Source of the DNA: Symbiodinium natans
Lineage: Eukaryota; Sar; Dinophyceae; Suessiales; Symbiodiniaceae
Reading direction: 5' to 3'
NCBI GenBank assembly: GCA_905221605.1
Contig: CAJNDS010002552.1
Coordinates: 225,001-289,000 of the forward strand
Length of the DNA: 64,000 nucleotides
The notes below the pieces were generated by a model, which was not told where the DNA came from, made no database searches, and saw only the letters and a program-made list of their open reading frames with translations. The position numbers and the translations under genes were made by a program. Positions 29,482-43,300 of the stretch are shown here, in pieces (within the stretch, counting starts at the first letter, position 1; each line of letters begins with the position of its first letter).

Positions 29482-32400
29482 GGGGGGGGGGGGGGGAGGG
29501 GGGGGGGGGTGGGGGGGCGGGGGCAGTTTTTCCAAAACATAGTCCGTGTGTTTACGCGGTGCGGGTGCCTCCACGGAAAAGCTGCCAGGGGGGGGTTGTA
29601 CCCCCCCCACCCCGCGTTTTGGGGGGGTAAGGAGGGAAAAAGGTTTTCGCCTCCTTTTCCCATCCAACACGCCGCCAGGGTCGGCGGACCCTAAACCCTA
29701 AAACCTAAACCCTAAACCCTAAACCCTAAACCCTAAACCCTAAACCCTAAACCCTAAACCCTAAACCCTAAACCTTAGCCGCGGAGGTTCTCCGGGCCTT
29801 TGTGGTCAATCACGCCCACGAACGAGGAGCGACAGCCCTGCAGTGTGGGGGGGTCATTGAGTTGAGGGTTTAGGGTTTAGGGTTAGGGTTTAGGGTTTCG
29901 GGTTTCGGGTTTAGGGTTTAGGGTTTAGGGTTTCGGGTTTAGGGTTTAGGGTTTAGGGTTTAGGGTTTAGGGTTTAGGGTTTAGGGTTTAGGGTTTAGAG
30001 TTTTTCGGGTTTGGGGTTGCATTGTTTCAAGGTTTGGGGTTTGGGGTCTTAGGGTTGAGGGCTTATGGCTTAGGAAGTGCAATATTTCAGGGAGAATGCT
30101 TGGGTTTCGTGTTTGGGGTTCAGGGTTGAGGATCGAAATAAAATAGACTGGCAAGTGTCGCGATTTTGGCCTCCCTAAACCCGAAACCCTAAACCCTAAA
30201 CCCTAAACCCTCAACCCGAACTTCCCAGCAGGCACACGACAAAGTCTTCGAAGAATTCCGGAAGGCCTTCTGCCAAACGCAGGGCTGCAGAGGGCGTTGT
30301 TTCGGGCTTAGGGCCCTAAACCCTAAACCCTAAACCCTAAACCCTAAACCCTAAACCCTAAACCCTAAACCCTAAACCCTAAACCCTAAACCCTAAACCC
30401 TAAACCCTAAACCCTAAACCCTAAACCCTAAACCCTAAACCCGAACTTCCCAGCCTTAGGGCCCCTAAACCCCATGCAAACCCCAAGCCTGGGGAAAACC
30501 CAAATTCCAAGAAGAGCGTTCCCATTGCGGGGCTGCTCCTTACGTCTCAAAATGTCGCCACAAGACTTAAAGACCCGAAGCCCTAAACCCTCAACCCTGA
30601 AACCTAAACCCTAAATCCCTAAAACCCTCAACCGCACGAATCTGCTGAAACCCTGAAACCTGAAACCTAAAACCCTAAACCCTCAACCGCACGAATCTGG
30701 GTTTAGGGCTCGTCTGCCGGTGAGCTACAGGGTTCAGGGCTCTGGTGTCCAGTGTCTTTATTCTGGGTCTAGGTTTGGATTTAGGGTTTGGGGATTAGGG
30801 TTCGGGTTTGGGGTTTAGGGTTCAGGGGCTTAGGGTTCTTTTTATGTTAATCGCAAGATCTAGGGGCACCATGTTCATTGTCAGGTTCCTGTGGGGAGGC
30901 CTTTGAGAGGACGATCTGCGTACTTACAGCCCCCCAAAAGTAAGAAGCAGTAGTAGCGTTTAGGCTTGAGGAGGGATTTAGGTGGTTTAGGGTTTAGGGG
31001 GTTTGGGGGATTTAGGGGGATTTAGAGGGTTTAGGGGGATTTAGAGGGTTTAGGGGGATTTAGGTGGTTTAGGGGGTTTGGGGGATTTCGGGGGATTTAG
31101 AGGGTTTAGGGGGATTTAGAGGGTTTGGGGGATTTAGGTGACAAGGTTTAGCATGTTGAGTTGTTTGTGGAGACCGTTTTCCTCAGCACATTCCACATCT
31201 GATAGATTGTGCCGTGCAAAGGCTCGCACCAGTTCCCTATAAACCCTACAAACGCTATAAGCCCTATAACCCTATGGACCCTATGAACCCTATTTCCTCT
31301 ATAAGCTCTAGAAACCCTATAAACTCTGTAAACCAAAAAGTCAGCACCCTTTCAAAACCTGAACCCGAAGCGCGGAAGGTACCGTTCATGATTATGGGGG
31401 TTGACGTCTACCAGGCGCGGGGCCCACTGTGAGAGAGCGAGCCATCGTAAACCACTAGCACCCTGGATCCATAAGATCCAAGCCTAAAACAGAAAAGGTT
31501 TAGGGTTTCGGGTTTTGGGTTTAGGGTTTAGGGTTTAGGGCTCAGGGTTTAGGGCTTAGGGTTGAAACCTATCAGCCCTTCATAAGCCTTTGAAGCCCCG
31601 AACCCTGTCGGGTTTGGGTTTGGGGTGCAGCAGCGGTGGCGATGCTACGCCTCTCTGCAGCTCCTGTAGCACCAAGCATATTGTGGTTTAGGGTTTAGTA
31701 AGATTATAAACCCTAAACCCTAAACCCTAAACCCTAAACCCTAAACCCTAAACCCGTTTTGTTGGGGGAGGGGGCTTCAGGAGGTGCGAGACTTTGCGGC
31801 TCGAAGTGCGTGAGCCTCAAACGCTCAGGCCCTGAGCCGCTTCGTAGGGCTTCGGGCTGTGGATCGGTTGCTTAGGGTCCCCCTTTCCGCTCTTTCAAAA
31901 CCCTAAACCCCAAACCCTAAACCCTAAACCTTAAGCCCCACATGCTCATCGTGAGGCCTACGATGGACTGAAAGTCCTCGGACTGACGGCATCTCTGGAC
32001 AAGAGCTGTCGCGTGCCAAGGGGATGGGGTGGATATTTAGGTTTAGGGTTTAGGGTTTCGGGTTTAGGGTTTAGGGTTTAGGTGGGTATTTAGGTGTTAG
32101 GCTTCAGGGTATATAGGGTTAGTCCCGATAAACACTAGGGCTCAATAGTTTGAGTGGCCAGATGCAGTATGAGGTGCGGTGATACGGGCCGAGCATGGTT
32201 TGGCACTTAGGGTAGCCATGAACCTAAATCCAGAAGCCCTAGCCGTCCCCCAACACCGAAATCCTGATCTATGAATCCTCATGCCTTCAGCCCTGACTGG
32301 CTTGATTCTGGAGTATGCCGACCCAACAGCGGATAAAAATCACCTGTTCAGCACCGACAAACCCTTGACCAATCCTCTACGGCTTGGCTTGCAGCCAAGC

Positions 32401-35400
32401 TATTAGGTCCAATGACGAACCACTATCTAGCTATGAGTTGTAATGACTAGTAGTTGTGTAAACCCTAAACCCTAAACTTAACCCTAAACGGAACCCTAAA
32501 CCTTCAACCCTAAACCCTAAACCCTAAACCCTAAACCCTAAACCCTAAACCCTAAACCCTGAACCCTGAACCCTGAACCCTGAACCCTGAACCCTGAACC
32601 CTGAACCCTGAACCCTGAACCCTAAACCCTAAACCCTAAACCCAGACCCAGGAGGCTTTACGGTTTAGGCTGCATATTCGCGAAATGCCTTTCGTTCTGA
32701 GCCCCCAGCCTGAGCCATGAATCGAAACCAACCGGCGAGCGACGATATCTGCCTGTGGGCTACGGGAGAACTGCAGCAGCCCGACAGCCGCAGCCTGACT
32801 ACCTTAAGGGTTTAGGGTTTAGGGTTCGGGTTTGGGGATTTAGCGAGTGTCTGGGCCTTCCACACCCCCCCCCCCCCCAACCCCGAGTTTTGGCAACAGG
32901 GTGGAAGGCCCCGGATCCAGGATTTCTAGGACGCAGAGTAGGCCCTTATCCCCTTCTTTTAGGGCTTAGGGTCCGTTTTTGAGCCCCTTTACACCAAAAA
33001 GGGCACCCTTTTTGTTCCCAGGTTACCCTTGGGTCTCGAATGTGTTCAGCGACATCTGAGTTGTCAGCAGTAGAATTCTTTCAATCGGAGAACCAGGCCC
33101 GCAGCCACCCTAAGCCCTAGACCCTATACTTGGAGGTTCATGGTACTTACTAGCCAAATATAACTGTACTTCTAACCATCTTAGGGCACCTAAGGGGCTT
33201 ATAAGTGGGTTATACAGTACAGGTTTTAATTTGTTAATAAGTACCCTTAAACCCTAAACCCTATTAGACCGGTGGGAGAAGCCGAGGATATGGGAAAACA
33301 CCCTTCAGGATCTATAACTCCGTTGCCAACCTCACGAAGGCGCAACGAGAGCAGGCAGGTGGTGGTTGGGATTCAGGGCTTCTAGGGGCCCCTCTCAGGG
33401 TTGTAGGTGGAGGGTCTAGGGTTTAGGGTTTAGGGTTTAGGGTTTAGGGTTTAGGCTTTGGGGTTTGGGGGTCAGGGTTCCCAACGCTAAGCCCACTGAT
33501 CCTTCAAGCGAAACCTTCACCCCCGACCTGCAACCCCCTGGAGCAGGCTCTCGTTCCCTTCTTTTGGGCTTAGGTTCCCTTGGAAGTCCCTTGAAACCAA
33601 AAATGGCACCCTTGCTATTCCTAGGTTACTTTTGGGTCACCCTAAACCCCAAACCCTAAACCCGAAACCCTAAACCCTTGTTACTCAAGAAAATGTTACT
33701 CTTGGGTCACGAAAAAAACTAACCACCCTAAACCCTTGTTACTCCTAGGTTGCTCTTGGGTCACAAAAAAACCCTAAACCCTTGTTACTCCTAGGCTACT
33801 CTTGGGTCTATGAACCCTCATCCCTCTACACTTACAAATGTACATATAACCATATTAGGGCACTTAGGGGGCTTATAATTGGTTCTATGTACAGTTATAA
33901 TTGGCTAAGAAGTACCCTGAACCGTAAACCCTAAACCCTAAACCCTAAACCCTAAACCCTAAACCCTAAACCCTAAACCCTTAGGTACCATGAACCTCCA
34001 AGTACGAGCTTGAACTCCGCAAGGCGCCCTACTTCGTCGTGTGGCTGCATGGTATGGATGGAGGCTGGATCGAACCAAGCTGCCTGGCTGTAGGGTTTAG
34101 GGTTTAGGGTTTAGGGTTTAGGGTTTCGGGTTTAGGGTTTAGGGTTTAGGGTTTAGGGTTTAGGGTACGGGGGGCAACCAAAGGGGGAAAGGAAACCAGG
34201 AATTCATCCCCAGCAATTGCCCTAAAATTATATTCCCCAGACCGACCAGAACCAAAGAACACAGACAGAAGGGTTAAAGGCTGGAAGTCCGGGGCCCCTA
34301 GCCTAAGCTACTCGGGCAGCACCCCAACCCCACCAGCACCACTCTTTTCACGAAAAAAGCCAGTCCTATGGCCATCTTGAGCCAACAATGTTGCTGGACA
34401 TTGCCCTTCACCACCTATCCACTTAAACCTCCGCATAGGGTTTAGGGTCTAGGGGGTAGGGTTTAGGGTTTGGGGTGTAGGGGTTCAATGCCACCAGCTT
34501 CGACCCTAGCCTTAAACCAAGCCCTATGCCCTAAACCCTAGAACCTAAACCCTGAACCCTGAACCCCTCCACTCGCGTCCATGAGGCTACCTGAAGACGA
34601 TGCAGATGAGACTACATCGTCGGGTGGCCTCTGGGAAGCCCAACGAGAACCTTTTTTTGTCCCGGTTTTGGTTTCTGGGATCCTGATTCTTAAGCCTATG
34701 AAAAGCCCTAAATCCTCAAAAGCCCTTCAAGCCCGAATCCCTGAAAGCTACGTAGCCTAAGCCCAAAAGCTAGTCTATAACCTCCAAGTTCTCAAACTTA
34801 AGTACCACGACATGATTGCAGGGGGTCCACCAAGGTCTTCATGGTGCCAAAGAATCCGGAGTCCACGCCGGAGGGCTTGAACTTCAACTGGGGCTGCTGC
34901 TGCCTGGGGGCACTCTAAAGGCTTTGGGGTTTGGGCTTTGGCGTGTGGGGTGTGGGGTTTCGGGTTTAGGGTTTGGGATGGTAGGCTTTAGGGTGTTTGG
35001 GCTTTTAGGGTGTGTGTGTGTCTGTGTGTTGACTTTCGGAAGTGACGCCCCAAAGCCCAAACCCTGAACCCTTTCTGCGAACCCTAAGCCCTAAGCCCTA
35101 CACCCTGCGCCCCCGCAAAAAAGAGACCCTTCTTAAGCCCCTTAAGTTCCTTTGTTGGTGTTGACGGCTTATGGGGCTTATGGGCCACTTTTGGGGCTTA
35201 TAGGGCTTGTAGCGCTTAGATGGTTTAGAGGGCTTAGAGGTTTGGGCCTGGGATCCCTTGATGTTCAAGACACACCGAGGTTTCTACAAAAAAGAGAACA
35301 AAAACAATCTCGGCTATGTTCTGGGCGTCCTGCACAAGGGCTTCCTGACGGATCTCTCAGAGAAGATCAGTAACTTAGCAACGTTGTTTGAGGCCGAGCG

Positions 35401-38400
35401 GACCATGGTGATGGGCTACAGCATGGGTGGCTTCGGCGCCTTTCAGCTTGGAGGCTTCGCTCCTGACGTCTTTGACGTCGTCGTTTCGGCTGCAGGCTAC
35501 GGACTTGGGACATTGACACCGCAGGGTGAGATGTATGACGCGCCGCAGCCGCAAGCAACGAACAACTTCGAAGATTTCCTGGGCCAAGTTGCCTCGAACA
35601 TGGTGCGGGTGCCCATCGTCCTGGCGCTGCATGCCGAGCATGACGGCATGTCCAGCTACCGAGATGTTAAGGCCATCATCGCAAGACTCCAGGTCGGCCC
35701 TTGGGACGTTTTTTCGTTGTTTTCCCTCAGCTGGGCGCTAAGAGCATCATGTTTACGAATCATTTTCGCAGATTTTTTCAGGCCCATCCTAGGACTATAT
35801 ATTCCCTTCTTGGGCTTAAGAGGATCATGGTTTGCGATTTTTTCAGCGGACCCTAAACCCTAAACCCTAAACCCTAAACCATTAAGGGCCCTCCTAGGAC
35901 TGCATGAGATTATGGAAGCAGAGGGCAGCAACAACACCGTGGCACTACTGCAGGCGGGCTGGAGTCGAGGGTTTGGTTTAGGTTTAGGGTTTAGGGTTTA
36001 GGGTTTAGGGTTTAGGGTTTAGGGTTTAGGGTTTAGGGTTTAGGGTTTAGGGTTTAGGGTTGCGGTTTGCGGCAGAGAGGGCTAGTAGGGCAGAAAGACT
36101 CGGAGTGAAGCAATAGCCCTACACCTTCGACCTACCCGAAGCGGAGTCCTAAACTCCTATACCGGAAGCCCGTGAACACTGAACTCCGAAACCTCTGAAA
36201 CGTCTTCGACTCTAAACACGTAAACCCGAAGCTCCTAAACCCTAAACTCCTGAGCCCTAAAACTCCCAGACCCTAAGCTCCTGAACCCTTAACGTTTCGC
36301 CCCTACACTCCAAACTCGCAACCTCCTAAACTCCCAAACCCTAAACTCCCAAACCCTGAACCCCAAACCCCAAACCCCAAACCCTAAACCCTAAACCCCA
36401 AACCCCCCAAACCCCTCCCGAGCCCTGCAAACCACAAGGTGCCAGATGACAAGGCCAACTCCGACAAGTCCCGGAAGAAGCTCGGGAATCTCAAGTTTCG
36501 GGTGCAAGCTTTAGGCAGGACTCTAGCGTACTCTTTTTTTCATTGCCCTAAACCCTAAACCCTAAACCCTAAACCTTAAACCGCAGGAGTCATTTCCCGA
36601 ATCTGTAAACCCTAAACCCCATTAAAACCTTCGGGGGTTCGGGGGCCCTGGAAGCCCTAAACCCTAAACCCTAAACCCTAAACCCTAAACCCTAAACCCT
36701 AAACCCTAAACCCCAAGGCATGAGGGCCTTAAAGAGCTATCCCAGGAAGGCGAGCACCAGGAGGCACCACCACTACTTCAACTATACTCTTCTGGACGCC
36801 CACAGCAGCCAGGCGGTGATTAGGTTCAGTGATGTTATAGGGTTTTTGGGGGCTTGTAGGGTTTAGGGTTTAGGGTTTAGGGTTTAGGGTTTAGGGTTTA
36901 GGGTTTAGGGTTTAGGGTTTAGGGTTCAGGGTTCAGGGTTTAGGGTTTAGGGTTTAGGGTTTACTAATTTAGGGTTTAGTAGTTTAGGGTTTAGGGCTTA
37001 GGGCTTAGGGTTTAGGGTTTAAGGTTTAGGTTTAGGGTTCCCTTGGCGGCTTTTGTGTCGACGGTTCAGGGCTCAAGGTTTACCCAGAAATCCAAATATC
37101 CTCAATCGAGGGGGGATATAAGGTACCTCATTCCCTCATTCCCTACTAAGATTCAGGCGGCCTCAATTCTACCCTAAACCCTCAACCCTAAACCCTAAAC
37201 CCTAAACCCTAAACCCTATATCAACCCTAAACCCTAAACCTAAGCCCTAAACCCTAAACCCTGAAAGCTAGCGGAGCTCGGCTTGAGTTTTTCTCGCTTT
37301 AGCAAGGGAGAGCCGATCAACCACATTGGAGTTGCATCCCTCAGCCCATAAAGCCGTGGGAGTCATTATGAAGAGGGTTTAGGGTTTAGGGTTTAGGGTT
37401 CAGGGTTTAGGGTTTAGGGTTTAGGGTTTAGGGTTTAGGCTTTAGCCCCACCCCCCTACAAGCTTAAACTACTCAACCCGCGTTTGACTTCGAAGGCCTG
37501 AAACCCCATAAGCCCTATAAGCCCCGTAATGCCGAGCCCAATAAACGAAGTTCAAAGCATGTTGCAAAACCCTCAAGCCAGCAAAAGGCGAAGGCGTCTC
37601 TTCATAAACGCCTTGCACTGAAGCGAAAACTGTTTATGAAGTTAGCAAAACTTCAAAGAAAGCAACAAGGTGGCGTCTTCCGGTCTTACTAAGCCACTAG
37701 TACCAACAACCCGAGAATTTAGCGTTTAGGGTTTAGGGTTTAGGGTTTAGGGTTTAGGGTTTAGGGCTAGGGCTAAACAGACCTTTAACAGCCTAAAAGG
37801 TGAAGGCTACCTCCCCCCCTCCAACCTCAAACCCCAAAAATGTCCTAACAGCCGTGCAGTCCCTACACGACCCTGAGCAGGCCAGATTTAGGGTTTAGGG
37901 TTTGGGGGTTAGGGCTGAGGGTTGAGGGTTGAGGGTGAACCCTAAAACCCTAAGACAAATCTCTTGGCCAAAGCTCCCTCCACCCTCTAAAACCCCCAGC
38001 CCCAAAGCCTCAAGGGCCCAAAGCCCCAAAGCCCCAAAACCCGAAAACCCGAAAAAAAGCAACAAAACCCCCAAACCACAAAACCCAAAACCCCCAAAGT
38101 ACCAAAACCCCAAAAACCCTAAGTCCCCCCCTAAGCCCGAAGCCCTAAACGCTAAGTTCCCCTAAAACCCTGAACCCTAAACCTAAACTAACTCAAGAAA
38201 AGGTGAGGACTTCTTCTGGTCGAAACTGCGGGACCTCCTGAAGACAGCTCCCTACCGATTGGAGATCAAGTGTCCGCAGGAGGCGCCCCTAAATCCCCCT
38301 AACCCTGAACAGGCCTTTGCAGACCGCAGGCTTTAGGGCTTAGGGTTAAGGGTTTAGGTTTTAGGGTTTAGGGTTTCGGGTTTAGGGTTGAGCTGTCCTT

Positions 38401-40271
38401 CATAGAAATGAGGAGGACGCTTGGGCTTACGAGGGTTTAGCTTTGAAAGTTTCAGTGCCTGTGCGCTTGCAAGGCTTCAAGGGAGAGTAGGCTCCTGGTT
38501 TGGGGCTTAGGGCCTAGTTGAGGGTTAGGGTTAGGGTTTCTGGTTTAGGGTTTGGGGTTTAGGGTTTTAGGCTTTGGGGTCTAGGGCCTAGTTTCTAAGG
38601 GTAGTTGCTGTTTCCCGTGCCCTCAAATGGTCCCTTACCTTCTTTATAGGGTTCTGAAGTAAGTATGGGGCCTTGAGATGGGCCCTTGAGTTTTACAGGG
38701 TTCTGAGGGGTATAGAAGGGGTTCCTGTTTAAGGGCCCACACTAAGGGACCATGAAACTACCCTAAGATAGTGTAGGGTTTCGGGATCTCGGGTGCTAGG
38801 TTTAGGGTTTTAGGGTTTATGGTGTTAGGGTTTAAGGTGGCTGCCCCTCAATGTGGGGGGATTCCGAGTACAGTGGGTTTAGGGTTTCGTGTAGACCGTG
38901 TTTCGGGCACTCAGAGCAAGCGGAAGTCCCACCTCGACCCGAAAACTCACGTGAAGCCCTCAAGCATAACCCGATGGAACCCTAAACCCTAAACCCTAAG
39001 CCCCAATTTAGAAACTGCACAGATGGCCTTCGGAAAGGTTGAAAAAGTCGGGACGTTGAGTGCAAAATTGGGCGGAGGCCTTCGGCAGGGTTTGGGATTT
39101 AGGGTTTAGGGTTTAGGGTTTAGGGTTTAGGGTTTAGGGTTTAGGGTTGCCTTGGGACTGTGTGAATGGGCTTTTGAGGTGTAGGTTTCAAGGGTAAGGG
39201 CAAATTGAAGCCCTTCGTGAGTTCTAAGTAAGGTCTAAATACGGCAGGCGAGTCCTCCCCCTACCCGCTACCCTAAACTTAGGGTTTAGTGTTTACGGTT
39301 TAGGGTTTAGGGTTTAGGGTTTCGGGTTTAGGGTTTAGGGCCCCTTGCAAACTCTCAACCCTAAACTTTGCTGAAAGTCCTCATGAGGGTAGCACTTGGC
39401 ATCTTGGAAAAGCACCTTTTTTAATGGACCCGAAAGCCTGAAGAATCGCCACTTAACAAGACCCTAAACCCCAAACTCTAAACCCTAAACGCCAGTTGCA
39501 AAGGTGGGCTTAGGGCACACTCGCTTCACAATCAGGCTTCGGCCGGACGTTGAACGTGTCATGCATGCCTGAATTACCACTACTCGGTAGGCCCGTGGGC
39601 ATTTAATAGTTTCCCTTATTGGGTACTAAGACCATCACATCAAATTTCGGAAATAAGGGACCCCCCAATATTATAGACCCCCAAATAGCAGAATCCCCTT
39701 GTAATAAGGACAACAACAAGGTACCCCTAATATTGTAAACCCCCATTTTCCTCTATTGGGTATCAAGAGGAATTATATTCAGGATTTCTGTTCAGAGGGT
39801 TTTGAAGGCCATCCTAGCCTAGTTGCAGCGGATGCGCATGCTTTGTCGGAGTGCGCCCATCGCTTCGAATGGAACATATGACGTTACTAGTTACTAGGCG
39901 GACGGAACATTCATGTAAAGCCCTAAACCCTAACCCTGAACCCTAAACCCTAAACCCGCCAAAAAAACCCGGGACATCGCAGCCCCGAAAGCCCAACAGA
40001 CAGGGCACGAAACACCCTGCGGGGTAAAGTTCCAGAAATCCTAGAGCCACTTAAATTCGACGGGTCCTAAAAGACCCTAATGGTTTGGTTTGCGGCTTAG
40101 GGTTTAGGGTTTAGGGTTTGGGGTTTGGGGTTTAGGGTTTAGGGTTTAGTTTAGGGTTTAGGGTTTAGGGTTTAGGGTTGAAATTTTTGGGTGTTACGAG
40201 GGAGTCTTAGTTCCCAGCAACACCACAGCAAGAGGCGGAACAAAAAAGGGTTTGGGGATTAGGGTCTAGGG

Positions 40272-40305
<34 letters not shown>

Positions 40306-43300
40306 ATTCAGCCCTAAACTAGACCCAGAAAGCGCTTTAGGATTTCGGGTTTAGGGTTTCGCGTGGAGGGTTGCCGCTGCATTCGAAAGGAATGCCGCCC
40401 TGCCCCAACTGCCCGAAGCCGGCGGCGGAGGAGGGAGAGGCAAGAAACGGGTCACCGCGTCCATGAACCCTAATTTAGGGTTTAGGGTTTAGGGTTTAGG
40501 GTTTAGGGTTTAGGGTTTAGGGTTTAGGGTTTAGGGTTTAGGGTTTAGGGTTTAGGGTTTAGGGTGGCCCCCTTAGGAATAGCAAACCCCAAAAAGGGCC
40601 ATAACTTAGAGAAGTGGCCAAATCTTCATCTCTGAAAAACCTGACCATGAGAAACGTCAGGAGGAGCAAATGACGAAGTACCAAGAGGAGTTCGAGGAGG
40701 AGCTCGAGGAGGAAGACGAAGAAGTCGCCGCTCGACTTTACCGGCTGAAATCAAAGGATGCTCGAGGCTTCCGTCTTTGCTGTTTCCCGGCGTTTTGGAT
40801 GACTGAGGTTGTGAGTGGGTATTTGGGGCTGGGCCATGTAGAGAGCTCGGCCATTTAAGGGTTTAGGGGTGTGGGTTCAGGGTTTAGGGTTTAGGATTTA
40901 GGGATGCTCAGCCCTACCGTTCACAGAGTTGGCTGCCTGGCAACGACTACGTCGAGTTTCTTTGCTGTCAAAGTTTGTTTGTTGGTATTTAGCAGTAGAA
41001 GAAGAGGGCGTAAGTCCGAGAAGGAGCAAAGAATTGAGCGATGGATTTCGAGCGTTGAGTCCACGACCCTTACCCTCTACAAATATACTCTCCTTAGGAC
41101 TTGTGTATATTTTTGTTTCGATAAAACCCGGGGGAGCATAGCGTGATGTTTATGTCAAAGGAAAGTAGTAGAGAATCCCTGGGTCGTGAACCCTGAACTT
41201 TGAGGCAAAAGGTTGCTGAACCCTGACGGCTGGACCGCCAAACCCTCAACACTTACTCATGCCCAGCCTCATCTGCACCCTAAACCCTAAACCCTAAACC
41301 CTAAACCTTAAACGGACCCCTAAATTGGGGGCTCACGTACTTGCTGGCCAGAACCTGAAACGTAAAACCTTGAAACCCTCGACCCGAAGCACTCCCCTCA
41401 ACATCCCTGGGCCCTAAACCCTAAACCCTAAACCCTAGACCCTAAACCCTAAACCCTAAACCTAAACCCTAAACCCTAAACCCTAAACCCTAAACCCTAA
41501 CCCTAAACCCTAGACCCTAAACCATTTTCGAGGGCACATCCATCCTAGACCCTGAACTGTCAATCCTACACCGCCTTCCCCAGAAATACCACATACCTAG
41601 GACCCAGAGTTTAGGGTTTAGGGTTTAAGGTTTAGGGTTTCGGGTTTAGGGTTTAGGGTTTAGGGTTTAGGGTTTAGGGCCAGAGTAGGCCCCTGGGGTT
41701 TAGGTTCCCTTCGAAGCCCCCTGAAACCAATAGGTGTAGCCTGATTTTGCCTACGTTACTCTTGGGTCAAAGGATACCCCCTGAATCATCGTGGATCCGA
41801 AACGTAAAGTCGAGGATATTCTGTAAATCGCGGTAGTAATGTCGTAAAGATGATCTCGGAATAGTCGCTGAATGGTAGGACCCTTGACATCGTGTCGGAC
41901 TGGAAGGACCCTTATTGCAGTTTCAGAGATGTTCCCTCCGCCCAGGGATATTGGAGCCCTCAAACCCGAAACTCTCGAGGCCTAAACCCCCAAACCCTAA
42001 ACCATGAAACCTTAAACCCTCAAACCCCATACCCTAAATCCTCAAACCCTAAACCCTCAAACCCTAAAACCCTAGAGCCCTCAAACTCTAAACCCCAGGC
42101 CCCAAACCCCCAAACCCTAAACGCCCAAACCCTAGACCCCCAAACCCTAAACCCCCAAACCCTGAACCCTCAAACCCAAACCCTCAAACAACAAACCCTA
42201 AATCCTCAAACCCCAGACCCTAAATCCTCAAACCCTAAACCCTAAACCCCTAACTATCCCTAAACCCTAAACGCTAAACCCCAAACCCCAAAAGCTGAGG
42301 AACCACGCGACCCAGCTCCCCGATTGCACCGAGCCCAAGAGGGTGCCGCACCGAGCCAGGACAGGGTCGGATGCGGCGTGTGGGTTTAGGGTTTAGGGTT
42401 TAGGGTTTAGGGTTTAGGGTTTAGGGTTTAGGGTTTAGAGTTTTTAGGGTTTAGGATTTAGGGTTTAGGGTATAGGGTCAAGAAGGCGGTTAAGGAGGTT
42501 TAGGGTTTAGGGTTTCGGGTTTGGGGTCTCAGGGCGGTCGCCTTAGGTGGAGAGCAGGCAACCTTCTTTCAAACCAAGCCTTCTAGCCTTGCTGGGGGAG
42601 AGTGAACACTCGGTGAACTCATCCCCTAGAAAGCTGTAGCGTTCCCTAGCCCTGGCGGCGAGGTGAGTATATCGGTTTTAGATTTTTGGTCATAAGGACT
42701 GTGCTTAAATCAACCCCCAACGATTTAGGGGTTTGGAGTTTTGGGGGTTTAGGGTTCAGGGATTTCGGGGTTTAGGGTTCCAGGGGTTTAGGGAGATTGA
42801 CAACAAAAACCACCGTGCCTGGACACGTTCCCAAACCTTTCTGAAACCCTAAGCCCTAAGTCCTTACCTCCCCCCCCCCCCGGAGAGCATAAACCCTCAA
42901 CCTTGAACACTCATGACACTCATGCCTCAACCATAAACCTGGCAGTCTATAGACCCGAGGAAGCTAGGGCCCTGAGTAGGCCCCTGTTCCAATTTTCGAG
43001 TTTAGGTTCCCTTCCAAGCTCTAAGCCAAGAACGGTTCCTCCTGGGTCTAGAGACCTTATCTAAGTGTAGTTCCATGGTCCCTTAGTAGGGGCACTTAAA
43101 AGGGTACCCCTTATATTATGCCCCTTGTATACCCTATACAAATTAAGCGGCCATCTATCAGAACCGTTTAAAGAAGGTCAGGCACCATCTTAAGGGCCCA
43201 GGAAAAAATCTCTAGGGTTTAGGGTTTAGGGTTTAGGGTTTAGGGTTTAGGGTTTAGGGTTTAGGGTTTAGGGTTAGGGTCTTCGTTCATTGGCCTCCCG

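Noticed and set aside
29283-29694. Pro-rich and Gly-rich frames of 67-126 codons on both strands
   Set aside because: Low-complexity poly-G; frames on both strands are open for the same reason.
41892-42245. 117-codon frame rich in NPQTLNP
   Set aside because: It is a translated CCCTAAA/CCCTCAAA array.
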